Source: Blastomyces gilchristii SLH14081 (lineage: Eukaryota > Ascomycota > Eurotiomycetes > Onygenales > Ajellomycetaceae). From it: a stretch of DNA of 64,000 bases. The notes beneath the pieces were generated by a model that worked only from the letters and a program-made list of their open reading frames with translations, searched no databases and was not told the DNA's origin. Positions within the stretch are counted from its first letter, which is position 1. The number at the start of each line of letters is the position of its first letter. A program made the position numbers and the translations under genes. Positions 12,106-25,199 of this stretch are shown here, piece after piece. The DNA lies in contig NW_003101667.1 of NCBI RefSeq assembly GCF_000003855.2, positions 1,041,638 through 1,105,637 of the forward strand, read 5' to 3'.

Positions 12106-15100
12106 TTTCACCAGATATTATCAGCTGCAGCTGTGAAATCTCTCATTAAGAATATCTTCAATCTCTTATTCAGGTTCATTATCTTCTTCTATGATCTCTG
12201 ACAGCTGTCAGTTAGAAGTCAGTTGAGAAGAGAATAGATGAGTGATAGTGTAGTGAAGAAAGCTTATATAAAAGATATCATGAATCTCTGATAATGTGTT
12301 AAGACAGTAGTTGTGACTGTCTAGAACTTCTATTACTTTATACTTAATATGATGATAATTCAGTGTACAAGATGAGTATATGATCTGTATATTCTTAAGA
12401 TTCAATTATATCAGATCTTCTATCTTATATTACTTCGCAGAATCTCAGTAAATATTAATTTGATTTTCTTGATCTTGTTTAGCACTTATCATGAAGACTT
12501 CTGCTCAGTCACAGGCATCTCAGAGCTTTATTACTATATTATCAGTAATCTGAATTAAATTGCAGAGATTCAGTGTGAACTGTATAATCTCTAGAAGATT
12601 CAATATCTTTAAATGATAATCATGTGTAAGAAAGAACAGGCTTATATCTGTTAAAATAATATCTTAATCAATGATAGTAATCTTTGTATATAGAAGAAGA
12701 TTATATCAATTATTCTATGAATAATTACAGAACTTACAAAGATAGTTCTTTACAGTCTGAATTATTTATTCTAATATATCATCAGTCTCAGAGTGATAGA
12801 CAGTTAATAAACAGTGTGTAATGTTGAGAACTTGACAGATTCTTGTTCAGAGAGTACTTATGAATTGACAGTCTTAATTTAATACTATAGATCTCAGTAA
12901 TTCATGCATTTAATAGAATAAGCTCTGTAGAAAGACTTCAGTGACTTGTTCAGTATTCATCTTATCACAAGATTTCAATATTACATCTTTACTCAATCAG
13001 TTCATAATAATCAGAATGTTTCTATAACTCTTACTCTCAGAGAGATCAATAGTGAAGTCAATTACTACATCTCATCAGATTCTATCAGAGATATTAAGTG
13101 ATTTCAGTAGATCTTTTCTACAGTTCTTTTACAAGATAATGAAAGAACAATAGTTGCAGTTTCAGATAAAATGTCTGATACTATTTAATATTTCAGATCA
13201 GTAGAACTCTCAAGAAATTATTTAATACAGTTACTCACAACCTGAGTGACTGATCATATATGAATTATACATCTCTTGTATTATTCACATGTGTAAGAGT
13301 TCAGAGTAAGAGACTTAACATCATTCACAGAATTGCAGAGTGATATTATCATTGATTAAGTATTCTGAGATATCAGTTCTTATATGAAGTTCTGAGAGAA
13401 ATCAGAATAGTTCTTAATATACTGCTTCAGTGAGTGGTTGAAGATGTTCATCAGTTTAAGCTGTTCTATACTATAATTTATTCAGTGTAGGTTCAGAAGA
13501 AGTTGAGATATTAATATTAATATCAGTGTCAGTGTTAGTGTCAGTGTCAGTGTCAGTGATAGTTCAGAGAGAGAGTGTTCTAATCAGAGAAGTATATATA
13601 GTGTTATGAGTTGTTTTATCTTGATCAACTAGCATTGTCAGATCTAAGAACTGATGTTCTCAGTTCATTCAACAGATGTCTGTTATATCAGAAGATATAT
13701 CTTACTCTTGTTATAAGAGAGTATCTATTATTGAGTTCTGACTGTCAGAGTGATAGTGTATAGTGAAATTAAAATAGCTTAATAGCTCAGATCATTGTAT
13801 CTGATATTCAGTAAGCTTACAGATAATTATGAAATACTTAAGATTCTTATAATGTGTGATTATCTCAAATTTGAAGACACTTCAGAGTTCAGAATCTCAT
13901 TCTTCTAGACAGTGTATAATCATGAGAAGTTTCTTATCATAGATCTCATAATTGCATTCAGCAGAACTCAGTTTCTTAGACATAAAGATACATGATTATA
14001 AGATATCTTTATTATTACATTATAATATAGCTTCTTCTATGACATAGTCAGAGAAGTCAGCTTCAATAACTATTTTATAATCAGAGTCAAATATTATTAA
14101 TAGAAAAGTATTAATGAATATCTTCTTCATCTGTGTGAATGCAGCTTCAGTGTTCACTGATTATTGAAATACTGAGTTCTTCTTAATAACTTCTGTAAGT
14201 GATCTCATGATATCTGAGAAGTTTTATATAAATTATCAATAGAAGTTAGCAAATCTGATGAAGCTTCATATATTCTTCATAGTATATAATGTCTCTCATT
14301 CAAGAATAACAGAGATCTTCTCAGAATTCATTCAAATTTTCTTATCAGCTTCTATGATAAAATCTAGATATTTTGTACTCTTGACTTCAAAATCACACTT
14401 ATCAATATTTATTAGTAGTTCTGCTTCTTGTAATTATTATAATACTCTCTACACATGTTTCTGATGTTTCTTTCTGAATTCATCAGTGAAGATGAGAATG
14501 TCATCTAGATATGCAGATACAAACTCATTAAGAAAATCTCAGAGTGCTTAGTTAATATACTTCTGAAATATACTGAGAGTATTAGTCAGTTCAAAGAGTA
14601 TGACTACTTATTCAAAGAGATTATAACATATTCAGAATATTGTAAGCTATTCATCTTCTTCAGTAATACAAATCTTATAAAACAGAGCAATGATATCTAG
14701 CTTTGTAAATCATTGAGCTTGTCTGATATATGCTAGAATTTCATTGATGAGAGATAAGAAGTAACAATCTTTCTTTATCAATCTGTTCAGATTTCAATAG
14801 TTCACACAGAATCAGAGTTCTTTGTCTGATTTCTTTGCAAAGAGAATAGAAGCTGCAGCAGAAGAGTTACTAATATGTATAAATTTCTTATTCAACAGAT
14901 CATTGAGTGTCTTCTGAAGAAGAAGAAGTTCATCTTGAAACATATTATAAAGAGAGTCTTATAATGACTCAGAGTTCTTATCATTCTTCTTTTCTAACTT
15001 AATACTGTGATTCACTTCTAAGTCTCATAAGAAGAGTATATCTGTAATGTTATCTTGTTAAAAGACATCTAGATATTCATAATATTATTAAGAGAGTTTT

Positions 15101-15680
15101 GTATAAGAATCTATTATTGTAGTATAAGATAACTTTTCTAGAGCTCTCTTGATATCAGTCAGACTGATGAAATCAATTGCTATATAATTCTGCTATCAGT
15201 GACTTTGTTAATGATCTTATCAATGACTTCTTTTTCAGAGTATTTTATAAGTGTTGATAGAGATCTGTGTAAGATTCATAGTCTTGTGAATATTATCTTC
15301 ATGAATTCTATCATTGTTAGAGAATATTAAGCTTCTGTTTTAAGTATTCAATAAGATGTCATATTCAGATAGTCAGAAAAGTTCTAGCCTAAGATCATAG
15401 TCAAGATTATCAACTTTGTATATATAAGCATCTTCATGTTAATGTTCTCTGATATCTATGTTTAGTTTTATCATGTAATAGATGTGAATGTCTTTTAAAT
15501 CATCAAATTCTGTGAGAAGTCAGGATTTTAATAAGAAGATATGCTGAAGATTATAATATCTTATAACTGAAGATTTAATCATTGCATAGTAACATAGACT
15601 GCTGTCTATTATGACTTTTATATTATACATGTTATCAATTACAGTAGATACAAGAATTATATTCATTATTATTTTCTCTT
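12106..15680 (-). pseudogene. Gypsy G2 pol: protease, RT, RNase H, integrase, chromodomain (decayed)
   Basis: On the minus strand, from about 15680: a protease with a DSSLCYYAMIKS-type active-site remnant (Gly changed), then RT at about 15000-14250 with SAYLDDILIF. RNase H follows at about 14090-13780, a linker with a TDTDT-type hexamer expansion (13525-13562), then the integrase DDE core at about 13070-12760. The SH3-like segment (12405-12208, KYKVIEVLDSHNYCLNTLSEIHDIFYISFLH) and the start of the chromodomain (12200-12106) complete it. Stops are almost all TGA at Trp positions plus TAA/TAG. The order of domains is that of Ty3/Gypsy chromoviruses. Confidence 0.83.
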
Positions 15681-15689
15681 CAAATTATT

Positions 15690-16990
15690 ATTATCTGATC
15701 TCTTCAAGCTTCTGTTTACAAATTTAAACAGAAGCTAATCTTTTTCCTGTTTTATCAGAGTATTCTTATAGTTATCTTTTCACTCTTTCTTCAATATAAT
15801 ATAATTGATGTGAACTGCTGATATTGATCTTTCTTTTGCATAAGAAGATACATAGACTGATTAGCAGTTGAAAGTAATATATTCTAGTCAGTTACAATTG
15901 ATGTATATCTCTCATTGATATTGATCAGTGACTTCTTCAGAAGTGATTTCAGAGACTCAGAAGCCTGTTCAGATGATGAAAACCCTTACTTATGTATAGA
16001 CATTTGAGTTCACTCAATTCATGATATCTGCATTGTCATTCTTCAGTGCAGATGTATAAGTGACTGAGATATAATATCTTCTGTCACTGTTCTATATACT
16101 CTTGAGCTTGATTAAACAGTCATTCAATATCTGAAGTTGTATGCAGAAACGTTCATAAGTTAAGTCTTCATCTACACTTATAAGAGTCTGTAAGAGTTTG
16201 AAAGTTAATATCTTCTTAAGCATATTAATCTTCATTCAATTCTCTCAAGATTGATTATCTGCTTCTAGAATCTTGATATCAAAGTCAGAAATGAATGTTG
16301 TAAGAGAAGTGTTTCTCTGTCAGATACTCTGTAATCAATCTAATACTTTCTGTTGCATAGCAGTGTCTCAGAATAGAATATCAAGATATTTAATGATATT
16401 ATCAGATATTTGCAATGCTGATTCACATGCTTTCATTCATAAATGAAACTTCTGTCTCATGCAATCTTTCAATTGATCATTGATATATCAATCTTGATTA
16501 GTTAATGAACTGATAACATCTTCATCTACATTTAGTTTTACAAGCATTTCCAACCTCTATGATGAATAGAGAGTGAGATCAGAAGTATTAAAATATATAG
16601 AAGTATCTAAATATTTCTTCAGTGCTTATATATTTATATCTGATTTAGTCAGTGTTGAAATTTCTTATACAGAGATTTCTAGTTAAGATAATTATTGAAT
16701 TTTCTCATATTAATATTATTGAGTTGCATGCATATCAACTATCTGTTGCTATTATAATTTCAACATTGCTTAGAGTCACTGTGACACTGTATCTATGCTC
16801 ATGTTTAAGAGTTCTCTCATATTATCAGTAGACATAGCTGTATTGTTTATCAGATATGTGATATCTGTGAAATCAGAAGAAATGTAATTGTATAAATATC
16901 TTATACATCTTAAGATGTCAGAACTCTCAGATCTTTCACTGATATTCTCTTTACAAGATCTTGTTACAGAGTCAGAGTAACTGATGAGCA
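15690..16990 (-). pseudogene. Gypsy G2 gag (decayed)
   Basis: Minus-strand gag-like frame. It begins around MLISYSDSVTRSCKENISE (complement of 16991) and continues through NMRELLNMSIDTVSQ and a Gln-rich helix. The capsid region includes long stretches nearly identical to G3, D and G4 (for example MLKKILTFKLLQTLISVDEDL in a decayed frame near 16220-16140). A degenerate zinc knuckle lies near 15910-15870. Several frames and stops interrupt it. Confidence 0.75.
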
Positions 16991-17153
16991 AGCTTCTATC
17001 TAGAGACTTGATATCTGCTTAACTGTTTAATCATTTCTCTATTTCTTATGTGTTATTATACATTTAGATATCTCAATAGATAATCATTTCTAATGAGAAG
17101 ACAATGAGTGTGAATAATTATTTCTAATAAGAAGATAATGAATGTTTTTCAAG

Positions 17154-17446
17154 TGTAAGAGATCTATGCTGAATAGATTGATATAATATATAGATCTTAT
17201 AATCCAAAAGTAGAAAATATTAGAGAAGGAAAATAGAGAAAGTCCGGGAATCAGTGATCAGAGTGAATATTTANNNNNNNNNNNNNNNNNNNNNNNNNNN
17301 NNNNNNNNNNNNNNNNNNNNNNNNNNNNNNNNNNNNNNNNNNNNNNNNNNNNNNNNNNNNNNNNNNNNNNNNNCCCACGGCTTTCAGCGGAATCTATGAA
17401 GTGTAATGAAATAGTCTATATGATTGATCAGGCGCAGCCCGTCACA
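17154..17446 (-). repeat. Gypsy G2 5' LTR with assembly gap
   Basis: On the plus strand it begins TGTAAGAG and ends GCCCGTCACA, the reverse complement of the LTR ends elsewhere. The 100-N gap (17274-17373) lies inside it. The overall span including Ns is 293, equal to the intact LTRs of D and G3. Confidence 0.85.
17274..17373. other. Assembly gap (100 N)
   Basis: A run of exactly 100 N, inside the G2 LTR. Sequence on both sides matches the LTR of other copies. Confidence 1.
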
Positions 17447-18649
17447 CAAGATCAAGTAGCATACTTAGCAAGGTCAAGTTTTCTGCTTCCTGTGACGTAG
17501 TGATGTATACAGAAAACTTGACCTTATTAAGTACATCACTTAACCTCATTACATAATCATGACCCTGACCTCGCATAATACAGTAATAATCAGTTGATAA
17601 TTGACTTTCAATCTTTCATTCACTCAGCTCATTAATTAATCAAAGCATATATAACTGATTCATAATTAATTAAATGAACAGATAAATTCATATAGAATAT
17701 AAAGAGATATTTTACAGAATTTTAAAATATATCAAGATAAAAATATTTAATAATTAATTTTAAATTGATTTTAAATTGATTTTAAATTGATTCTGAATTA
17801 ATTGTTAATTAATTATAGTAATAAAAATAAATTCAATCTATATATTTAAGTAATTAACAATTGATTGAAAATCAGTTAATAATCAATTCAGTGTAAATGA
17901 TATAAATACTTACTTTATTATTAAATTCAAGAATAATTTCAGTATTAAATTAATTTTAAATTGATTTTAAATTGATTTTGAATTAATTGTTAATTAATTA
18001 TAGTAATAAAAATAAATTCAATCTGTATATTAAGTAATTAATAATTGATTGAAAATCAGTTGATAATCAATTCAGTGTAAATTATATAAATACTTACTTT
18101 ATTATTAAATTCAAGAATAATTTCAGTATTAAATTAATTATTGATAAAATTAGTAAAGTCTTCTTTATATATAAAAGTTATAATGAGAGAAGAATTATTT
18201 TACAATTAATTAAGAATTGATTATAGAATTGATAGTAAATAATTAAGTAATTTCAAATTATAAGAAAAGATGTATTAAGTGAGGTCAGATAGTGACATAA
18301 GTCACATTTGCAAGATCAGCTTACATAATGAGGTCAAGTGACGCACTTAGTGAGGTCAAGTTTTCTGCTTTCTGAGCGTAGTGCTCAGGTTACACGTCAA
18401 CTGACCCCTTGCGTAGGTCAGTTGACCGCGCTAGTACTAGTGAGCTGACTCAAGTCAAAAAATGAGTCAGCTGAGATTAGAACTGAGATGAGATTTTACA
18501 TTCTCTTACATTTCTAATAAATATAGTTAAAATAAATACATAAGATTCTTTTATTATTAATAATAATAGAGATGAGTTTGATCTTGATCTAAATCAATAT
18601 TATTTAAATAAGAAGTATACAGAAGTTATCAATGAAAATATAGTATATA
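17447..18649. repeat. Non-coding repeat block with inverted and tandem repeats
   Basis: No coding line is visible. A 16-bp perfect inverted repeat, AAGGTCAAGTTTTCTG (17470-17485) against 17510-17525, flanks a 24-base loop. The same GGTCAAGTTTTCTGC word recurs as a direct repeat at 18349-18363. A unit of about 195 bases is tandemly repeated (about 17753-17948 and 17949-18142), each copy starting with several TTTTAAATTGAT units. An 11-bp stem with a 9-base loop (GTCAACTGACC against GGTCAGTTGAC) lies at 18396-18426. This could be a decayed DNA element with GGTCAAG-containing ends. I do not recognise a family. Confidence 0.6.
18396..18426. repeat. GTCAACTGACC / GGTCAGTTGAC inverted repeat
   Basis: An 11-bp perfect stem around CCTTGCGTA. 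It retains CpG and CC/GG, unlike the surrounding AT-rich sequence. Confidence 0.7.
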
Positions 18650-18918
18650 TATCAGAAAAAAGAGATTATACACTACTGAATACTACTAACATTGTATTAC
18701 TACTATATTTCTCATTATTATCAGCTTACTATAATACTTATTTAATACTCACTTATACTAGCTCTCTTGACTCACATATTTATTTTACTATAAATAGCTC
18801 TATCTTTTGTATGAAATTAGATATTATACATAGTGCACAGATAATATAACAAGCAGATCTTAATATATATAAAATTTATATATCTTTAACATATTCATCT
18901 GTGACACTTATTCTGACA
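18650..18918 (+). repeat. Copia-type LTR (269 bp), 5' copy
   Basis: Begins TATCAGAA (ancestral TGTCAGAA, as at 54134) and ends TTCTGACA, the short inverted LTR terminus. It is nearly identical to 54134-54402 over all 269 bases, with scattered transitions. It is followed by Copia gag in the same orientation and preceded by ATATA (18645-18649). Confidence 0.82.
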
Positions 18919-18954
18919 GTTATAAGCCCGGTAAGCAGCATCTGAAGAGAAGGG

Positions 18955-19133
18955 TGATACACTGATTTTAATTCTCATTTAAACTTATAACTATTATTTG
19001 AACTAAGATGATTAATCACTGATCTCAATTCTTATTCAAATTTAATAACTATTATTTGAACTGAGACAATTGATCACTGATCTTAATTCTCATTCAAACT
19101 AATAACTATCATTCGAACTGAGATGATAGATTC
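18955..19133 (+). repeat. Three tandem 60-base repeats in the Copia leader
   Basis: Three diverged copies of a unit of about 60 bases built around TCACTGATCTTAATTCTCAT and TAACTATTATTTGAACTGAG. They lie between the LTR and gag. Leader tandem repeats vary in copy number between retrotransposon copies; no function is assigned. Confidence 0.7.
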
Positions 19134-19199
19134 TCACTTGTATACATTTTGAAAAACTTGACTCTTATACATCTCAAATTCTGATTATATCTATTCTCA

Positions 19200-21105
19200 A
19201 ATACTTGAACTGATTTCTCAATTCATTTAATATAACTGATATAACAGACAAGACACTGTCTAGTGAAACTGTTCATCTTAGTATTTCTGAAGATTGAAAA
19301 CTTTGGTACAAGCATATGCTAGAATATGCAAAAGACAAGAAAGTATCAGACTTTATCAATCTTAATAAACCTGATATCTTCTCTGAACTAGAAGAATCTC
19401 TGAAATCTGAGTGTTTAGAAGAAGTCCTCACAGAGGTCAAGATAGTATATAATATCAAGATCACTGTGTGAAAAATCAAATATATGAAATATAAGAAAAT
19501 AAATGACGATATGACAAAGATATAAGATGTTATATACAAAACAGTAAATGTCACAGAGTTATAACATGTACACAGTAAGAATGATAATATAAAAGTGATT
19601 ATTCACTGATTAAGAGATTAACTCTTCTTCACAACTGTGAACTATTAGAATAATGTGAGAATCTGATATTATAATCTCTGCAAAGCACTGAAAAACAGAG
19701 ATATAGAGAAGAAATTAAATAACTGATCTCTTATTAAAGAAAATATCAAAGAGATGAATATAGCTGAACAGTTTAACTTGAATAAAGATTTCTTAAATAT
19801 GAATCTAGCTATTAATGCAGGTTATACACAAGTATAAGCTAAGAATATTCAATATGATAAAGATGTTATATCTTTGATAGAGTTAGTAAAGAACTTTAAG
19901 AAATAATATAGAGAAATAAATATTCTCAAAAAAGATAAATCTATAAACTTTGCTACTTTTAATGAAAGATCTCAGTAATTCTTATTATCAGTAACATTCG
20001 GAAACTGCATCTATAAAGCCTGTTACTGATACACTCAGTGCTACTATCTCAATTCATCAAGAAAGTCTTCTGAATGAAAGGAAAATCAGAAGAAGAGAAT
20101 TCAGATTAATTAAGTGTTTAAGAATCAAGAATTGAAGAGATATATTAATTATGTGATATCTAGAGATTTATTCATGAATATAAATATAGTAGATACTAAT
20201 AAAGCAGTTCTAGAAGAAATGATTCTGAAGCAATCAGATTCTTAATCTATTAATTCTCAATATATCAATTATCAATCTATTGATTAGCAGATTTGAAAAA
20301 TATTAATAAATTTTATAAATTCTTACTTCTATCTCTGAAACTTCTAAATCTTTGATACTGATATGAAACAGTATATATACAAGAATTGAATACATTTTCT
20401 ATTCTTTACCCCTGCGAACAAGAACGCGGAAGTCTATACAGACAATTTCAGCACTAAAGTTGAAGATTATAAAACTGTTAGAACTATTATAATAAATGAA
20501 GCAGAAAAGCAGTTTAATGTCAACCTCATTAATACAGCTTACATTCCGAATTTTCATATAAATATCATTGCATGAAAACTGTGTTTTCATATAGAAGGTA
20601 TCTATTATGATGAAAAAGACTTCAGATTGTAAAAACATGCAGATAATACAATCTTTGCATATGTTAAAGTATTTGAGAGATTGCTAGTTACAGAATATAG
20701 TGAAATAACTGTTTTCTTAACTATATTGAAAAAATTCACTACTGAAGCTGATGCAGCTATTACACAGTTTATATCTCATACTTCTAACATCACTATATCT
20801 GAAAAGATTATATCTTCAAATTCTTCAACTTCTACAAATTCTTCTTTCAACCTGTAAATACACACTTCTACAAAACCTTCTCAAAAATCTAAGATCTCTA
20901 TGACTACACAGTCTACATAGTATAAGATAGTAGAACATTCTTTAAAAATCATCATCTAAAATCTTGCAAATGATGTAACTGATGTTCGAATCACTTATTA
21001 AGAAGATGCTGCACATGAGCTTATCACTGTGCTTTATAAACTCTACTATCTATCTAATGTAAAAAATTAAATATTTAGACATCTTTATATTAGATCTCAA
21101 ATATC
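19200..21105 (+). pseudogene. Copia gag, protease and start of integrase (decayed)
   Basis: The frame from about 19250 reads SSETVHLSISED.KLWYKHMLEYA, typical of the N-terminus of fungal Copia gag. A helical capsid region follows, with a degenerate zinc-knuckle region near 20000-20060 (CIYKACY). The protease signature IFDTDMKQYIYKN lies at about 20349 (family consensus DTGAT.HI.N), followed by EVYTDNFSTKVEDYKTVR. An AYIPNFHINIIAWKLC-type segment and the HTSNITIS part of the integrase HHCC region (about 20770) complete this half. Trp is TGA throughout. At 21105 the hAT derivative is inserted (TSD CAAATATC) and the integrase continues at 27308. Copia polyproteins order gag-PR-IN-RT-RH, which fits. 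Confidence 0.85.
21098..21105. repeat. 8-bp TSD of the short hAT, left
   Basis: CAAATATC, identical to 27308-27315. Confidence 0.9.
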
Positions 21106-21248
21106 TAGACTGGCTGTCAGAATCATGAATTTCACGTTTGATCTTATTTGATCTGGTCTTATACATTTCTTAGCGTGAATCTCACTGAGACTAATCATTA
21201 AAAAAACATGCAAAGTGACTATTTATCAGATCTCAAAATGAATTCATG

Positions 21249-21541
21249 TGTAAGAAGTCTACACTGAATAGATCGGTATAATATATAGGTCTTATAATAC
21301 AAAAGTGGAAAACATGAGAGAAGAAAAGGAAAGAGAAAGTATGAAAATCAGCAATCAGAGTGAATATTTATACATGTACATGATAGTGTATGCAGTGAAG
21401 CTTCAGAGTGAAAGAATAGAAATTCTATGAGTCTTTCAGCTAAGAATCAGTGACTGAGAATCAGAACTTTCAGCAGGAATGCGGGAATCTATGAAGTGTA
21501 ATGAAATAGTCTATATAATTGATCAGGCGCAGCTTATCACA
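21249..21541 (-). repeat. Gypsy G3 3' LTR
   Basis: Plus-strand ends TGTAAGAAG and CTTATCACA. It differs from the 5' LTR by transitions. Confidence 0.93.
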
Positions 21542-21649
21542 TTAGCCCCTTCTTTTCTGAAGTGAGATCATGCGTAGTTCTCATCAGTTCAGGGCTGTGA
21601 TCTCAGATAATGTGAAACTCAGAGTCCAGGTCAGGCAATTATAGCTGAC

Positions 21650-24600
21650 TCATTTCACAAGATATTGTCAGCTGCAGCTGCAGAGTCTCTCATTGAGAAT
21701 ATCTTCAATCTCACATTCAAGTTCATTATCTTCTTCTATGATTCCTGGTGACTGTCAGTCAGAAATCAGTTGAGAAGAAAATGAATTGATAACAGTGCAG
21801 TGAAGTAAGCTTGTATGAAAGACATCATGAATCTCTGATAATATGTTAAGACAGTAGTTGTGACTGTCTAGAACTTCTATTATCTTATATTTAACATGAC
21901 AGAGATCTAGTGTACAAGATGAGCATGTGATCTGTATATTCTTAAGATTCAATCACATTATGTCTTCTATCTTATATTGCTCAGTGAGGTCTCAGTGAAT
22001 ATTGATTTGATCTTCATGATCTTGTTTAGCACTCATCATGAAGGCTTCTGCTCAGTCACAGATGTTTTGAAGCTTTATTACTATATTATCAGTGATCTGG
22101 ATCAGACTGTGAGGATTTAGTGCGAAATGTATAATCTCTAGAAGATTCAACACTTTCATATGATATTCATGTATATGAAAGAACAGACTTACACCTGTTA
22201 AAACAGTATCTCAGTTATTGATAGTAACTTCAGCATGTAGAAGAAGATCATATCAGTTATCTTAAGAATGATTACAGAACTTACAAAGATAATTCTTCAC
22301 TGTCTGAATTATTCATTCAGATATATTATCAGTCTCAGAGTGATACATAGTTGATAAATAACATGTGATCTTGAGAATCTAGCAGATTCTTGTTCAGAGA
22401 GTGCTTACAAATTAATGATCTCAGTCAGATACAATAGATCTCAGTAACTCATACATCTGATAGAATGAACTCTGTAAGAAGATTTCAGTGACTTGTTCAG
22501 TATTCATCTTATCACAATATTTCAATATTACATCTTTACTCAAGCAGTCAAAGATGATCAGAATATTCTTACAACTCTTACTCTCACAGAGGTTAACAGT
22601 GAAATCAATGACTACATCTCATCAGATTCTATCAGAGATATTAAGTGATTTCAGAAGGCCTTTTCTACAGTTCTTTCATAAGATAATAGAAGAACAAAGA
22701 TTACAGTTTCAGATGAAACATTTGATGCTGTTTAATATTTCAGATTAGTAGAACTCTTGAGAGACTATTCAATACAGTTATTTGTGATCTGAATGACTGA
22801 TTATACAAGAATTATGCATCTCTTGCATTATCTGAGTGTGTAAGAGTTCAGAGTGAGAGACTCAGCATTATTCATAAAATTACAGAGTATTATTGTCATT
22901 GATTGAACATTCTGAGATGTTGATTCTTATACATAGTTCTGAGGGGAATCAGGATGCTTCTTGACATACTGCTTCAGTGAGTGTTTGAAGAAGTTCATCA
23001 GTTTAAGCTGTTGTATGTCACAATTTATTCAATGTAGATTTGAGAGATGTTCTGATCAGTGAAGTGTGTATAGTGTCATGAGTGATCTCATCATGATCAA
23101 CTAGTATCTTTGAATTCAAGAGCTGATGTTCTTGATTCATTCAGTGAGTGTCTGTTACATTGAATGGCATATCTTGCTCTTGTTATAAGAGAGTATCTGT
23201 CATTGAGTTCTGACTGTCAGAACAGTAGTATATTGTAAAATAAAAACAGCTTAAGAACTCAGATCATCACATCTGTTATTCAGTAAGCTTATAGATGATT
23301 GTGAAATGCTTGAGATTCTTATAATCTTTGATTATCTCAAATTCAGAGACACTTCAGAGTTCAGAGTCTCATTCTTCTAGACAGTGTACTATTATAAGAA
23401 GCTTCTTGTCATAGATCTCATTGTTGTATTCAGCAGGACTCAGTTTCTTGAATATGAAGATACATGATTATAAGACATCTTCATTATCATATTACAATAT
23501 AGCTCTCTCTGTAACATAGTCAGAGAAGTCAGCTTCAACAACTGTTTTACAATCAGAGTTAAATATTATTAACAGAGAGGTATTGATGAACATCTTCTTT
23601 ATCTGTATAAATGTAGCTTCAGTGTTTACTGATTATTGAAATACTGAGTTCTTCTTGATAAGTTCTGTAAGTGGTCTCATGATATCTGAGAAGTTTTGTA
23701 TAAATTGCTGGTAGAAGTTAGTAAATTTGATAAAGCTTTATACATCTTTCACAGTTTGTGAAGCTTCTTATTCAAGAATGATAAAGACCTTCTCAGAATT
23801 CATTCAAATTCTCTTGCCAGCTTCTATGATAAAACCTAGATATTTTGTACTCTTGACTTTGAAATCATATTTGTTAATATCTATTGATAGTTCTGCTTCT
23901 TATAATCATTGTACTACTCTTCACATGTGTTCTTGATACTCTTTTCTGAACTCATCAGTGAAGATGAGAATGTCATTGAGATATACAGATACAAATTTAT
24001 CAGGAAAATCTCAGAGTGCTCAGTTGATATACTTCTGAAATATACTGAGAGTGTTAACTAGTTCAAAGAGTATGACTATTCATTCAAAGAGATCATAATA
24101 TGTTCATAATGCTGTAAGTCATTCATCTTCTTCAGTAATACAGATCTTATGAAACACAGTAATGATATCTAACTTTGTAAACTATTGAGCTTGTCTGATG
24201 TGAGCTAGAGTTTCATTGATAAGAGATAAAGAATAGCAGTTCTTCTTGATTAATCAGTTCAATTCTCAATAGTTCACACAGAATCAGAGTCCCTCACCTG
24301 GTTTCTTTGCAAAGAGAATAGAGACTGTGACAGAAGAGTTGCTAATGTATATAAATTCTTTATTCAACAGATCATTGAGTGTCTTCTGAAGAAGAAGAAG
24401 TTCATCTCAGAATATATTATAAAGAGAGCCTTATAGTGAGTCAGAGTTCTTATCATCTTTCTCTTCTAACTTGATACTGTGATTCACTTCTGAGCCTTGT
24501 AAAGAGAATAGATTTGTAAAATTATCTTGTTAAAAGACATCTAGATATTCATGATAATATTGAGAGAGCTTTATATGAGAATCTGTTATTGTAACATGGA

Positions 24601-25150
24601 ATAACTTTTCTAGAGCTTTTATAATATTGATCAGACTGACAGAGTAGATTGCCACATAATCTCACTACTGACTCTGTCAGTGACTTTATCAGAAGTTCTT
24701 TCAGAGTATTTTGTAAGTGTTAGCAGAGATCTGTATCAGGTCTATAGTCTTGTAAATATTGTCTTTGTGAATTCTATCATTATTAGAGAATATCAAGCTC
24801 CTGTTTCAAGCATTCAATAAAATGCCTTGTTCAGATAGTCAGACAAGTTCTAGTATAAGATTATAGTCAAGATTATTAACTTCATATATATAAGCATCTT
24901 CACATTGATGTTCTTCAACATCTATGTTCAGTTTCACTATGTAATGAGTGCAAACATCTTTCAGATCATCAAATTCTGTAAGAAGTCAGGGTTTTGATAA
25001 GAGAATACACTGAAGGTTATAACATCTTATGACTGAAGATTTAATCATTGTATAGTAACATAGACTGCTATCTATCATAGCTTTCATATTATACATATTA
25101 TTTATCACAGTGAATATAAGAGTTGTGTTCATTGTTATTTTCTCTTCAAA
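21650..25150 (-). pseudogene. Gypsy G3 pol: protease, RT, RNase H, integrase, chromodomain (decayed)
   Basis: On the minus strand: a protease remnant near 25090 (MKAMIDSSLCYYTMI), then RT with its active site near 23960-23975 reading YLND, the first Asp having become Asn. RNase H lies near 23560-23250 and the integrase core near 22610-22280. The SH3-like segment is 21952-21755 (KYKIIEVLDSHNYCLNILSEIHDVF), and the chromodomain is about 21745-21655. It is co-linear with Gypsy D. In-frame stops are mainly TGA for Trp. The catalytic change in RT and the stops make it inactive. Confidence 0.85.
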
Positions 25151-25199
25151 TCATTATTATTCAACCTCTTCAAGCTTCTATTTATGAATCTGAACAGAA

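Larger units (their letters stand above)
12106..17446 (-). mobile_element. Chromodomain Gypsy copy G2, lacking its 3' LTR in the window
   Basis: Minus-strand Gypsy with a 5' LTR (17154-17446, containing an assembly gap), leader, gag and pol through the chromodomain. It stops at 12106 in the middle of the chromodomain, where G1 with its LTR begins. The missing end is expected to the left of the window if G1 is an insertion. The RT active-site motif YLDD (complement around 14493-14504) is intact here, unlike in D and G3, but many stops interrupt the frame. Confidence 0.85.

Noticed and set aside
17753..18142. CRISPR-like array in the TTTTAAATTGAT repeats
   Set aside because: The units are adjacent without unique spacers and the larger 195-bp duplication explains the periodicity. 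The context is eukaryotic.
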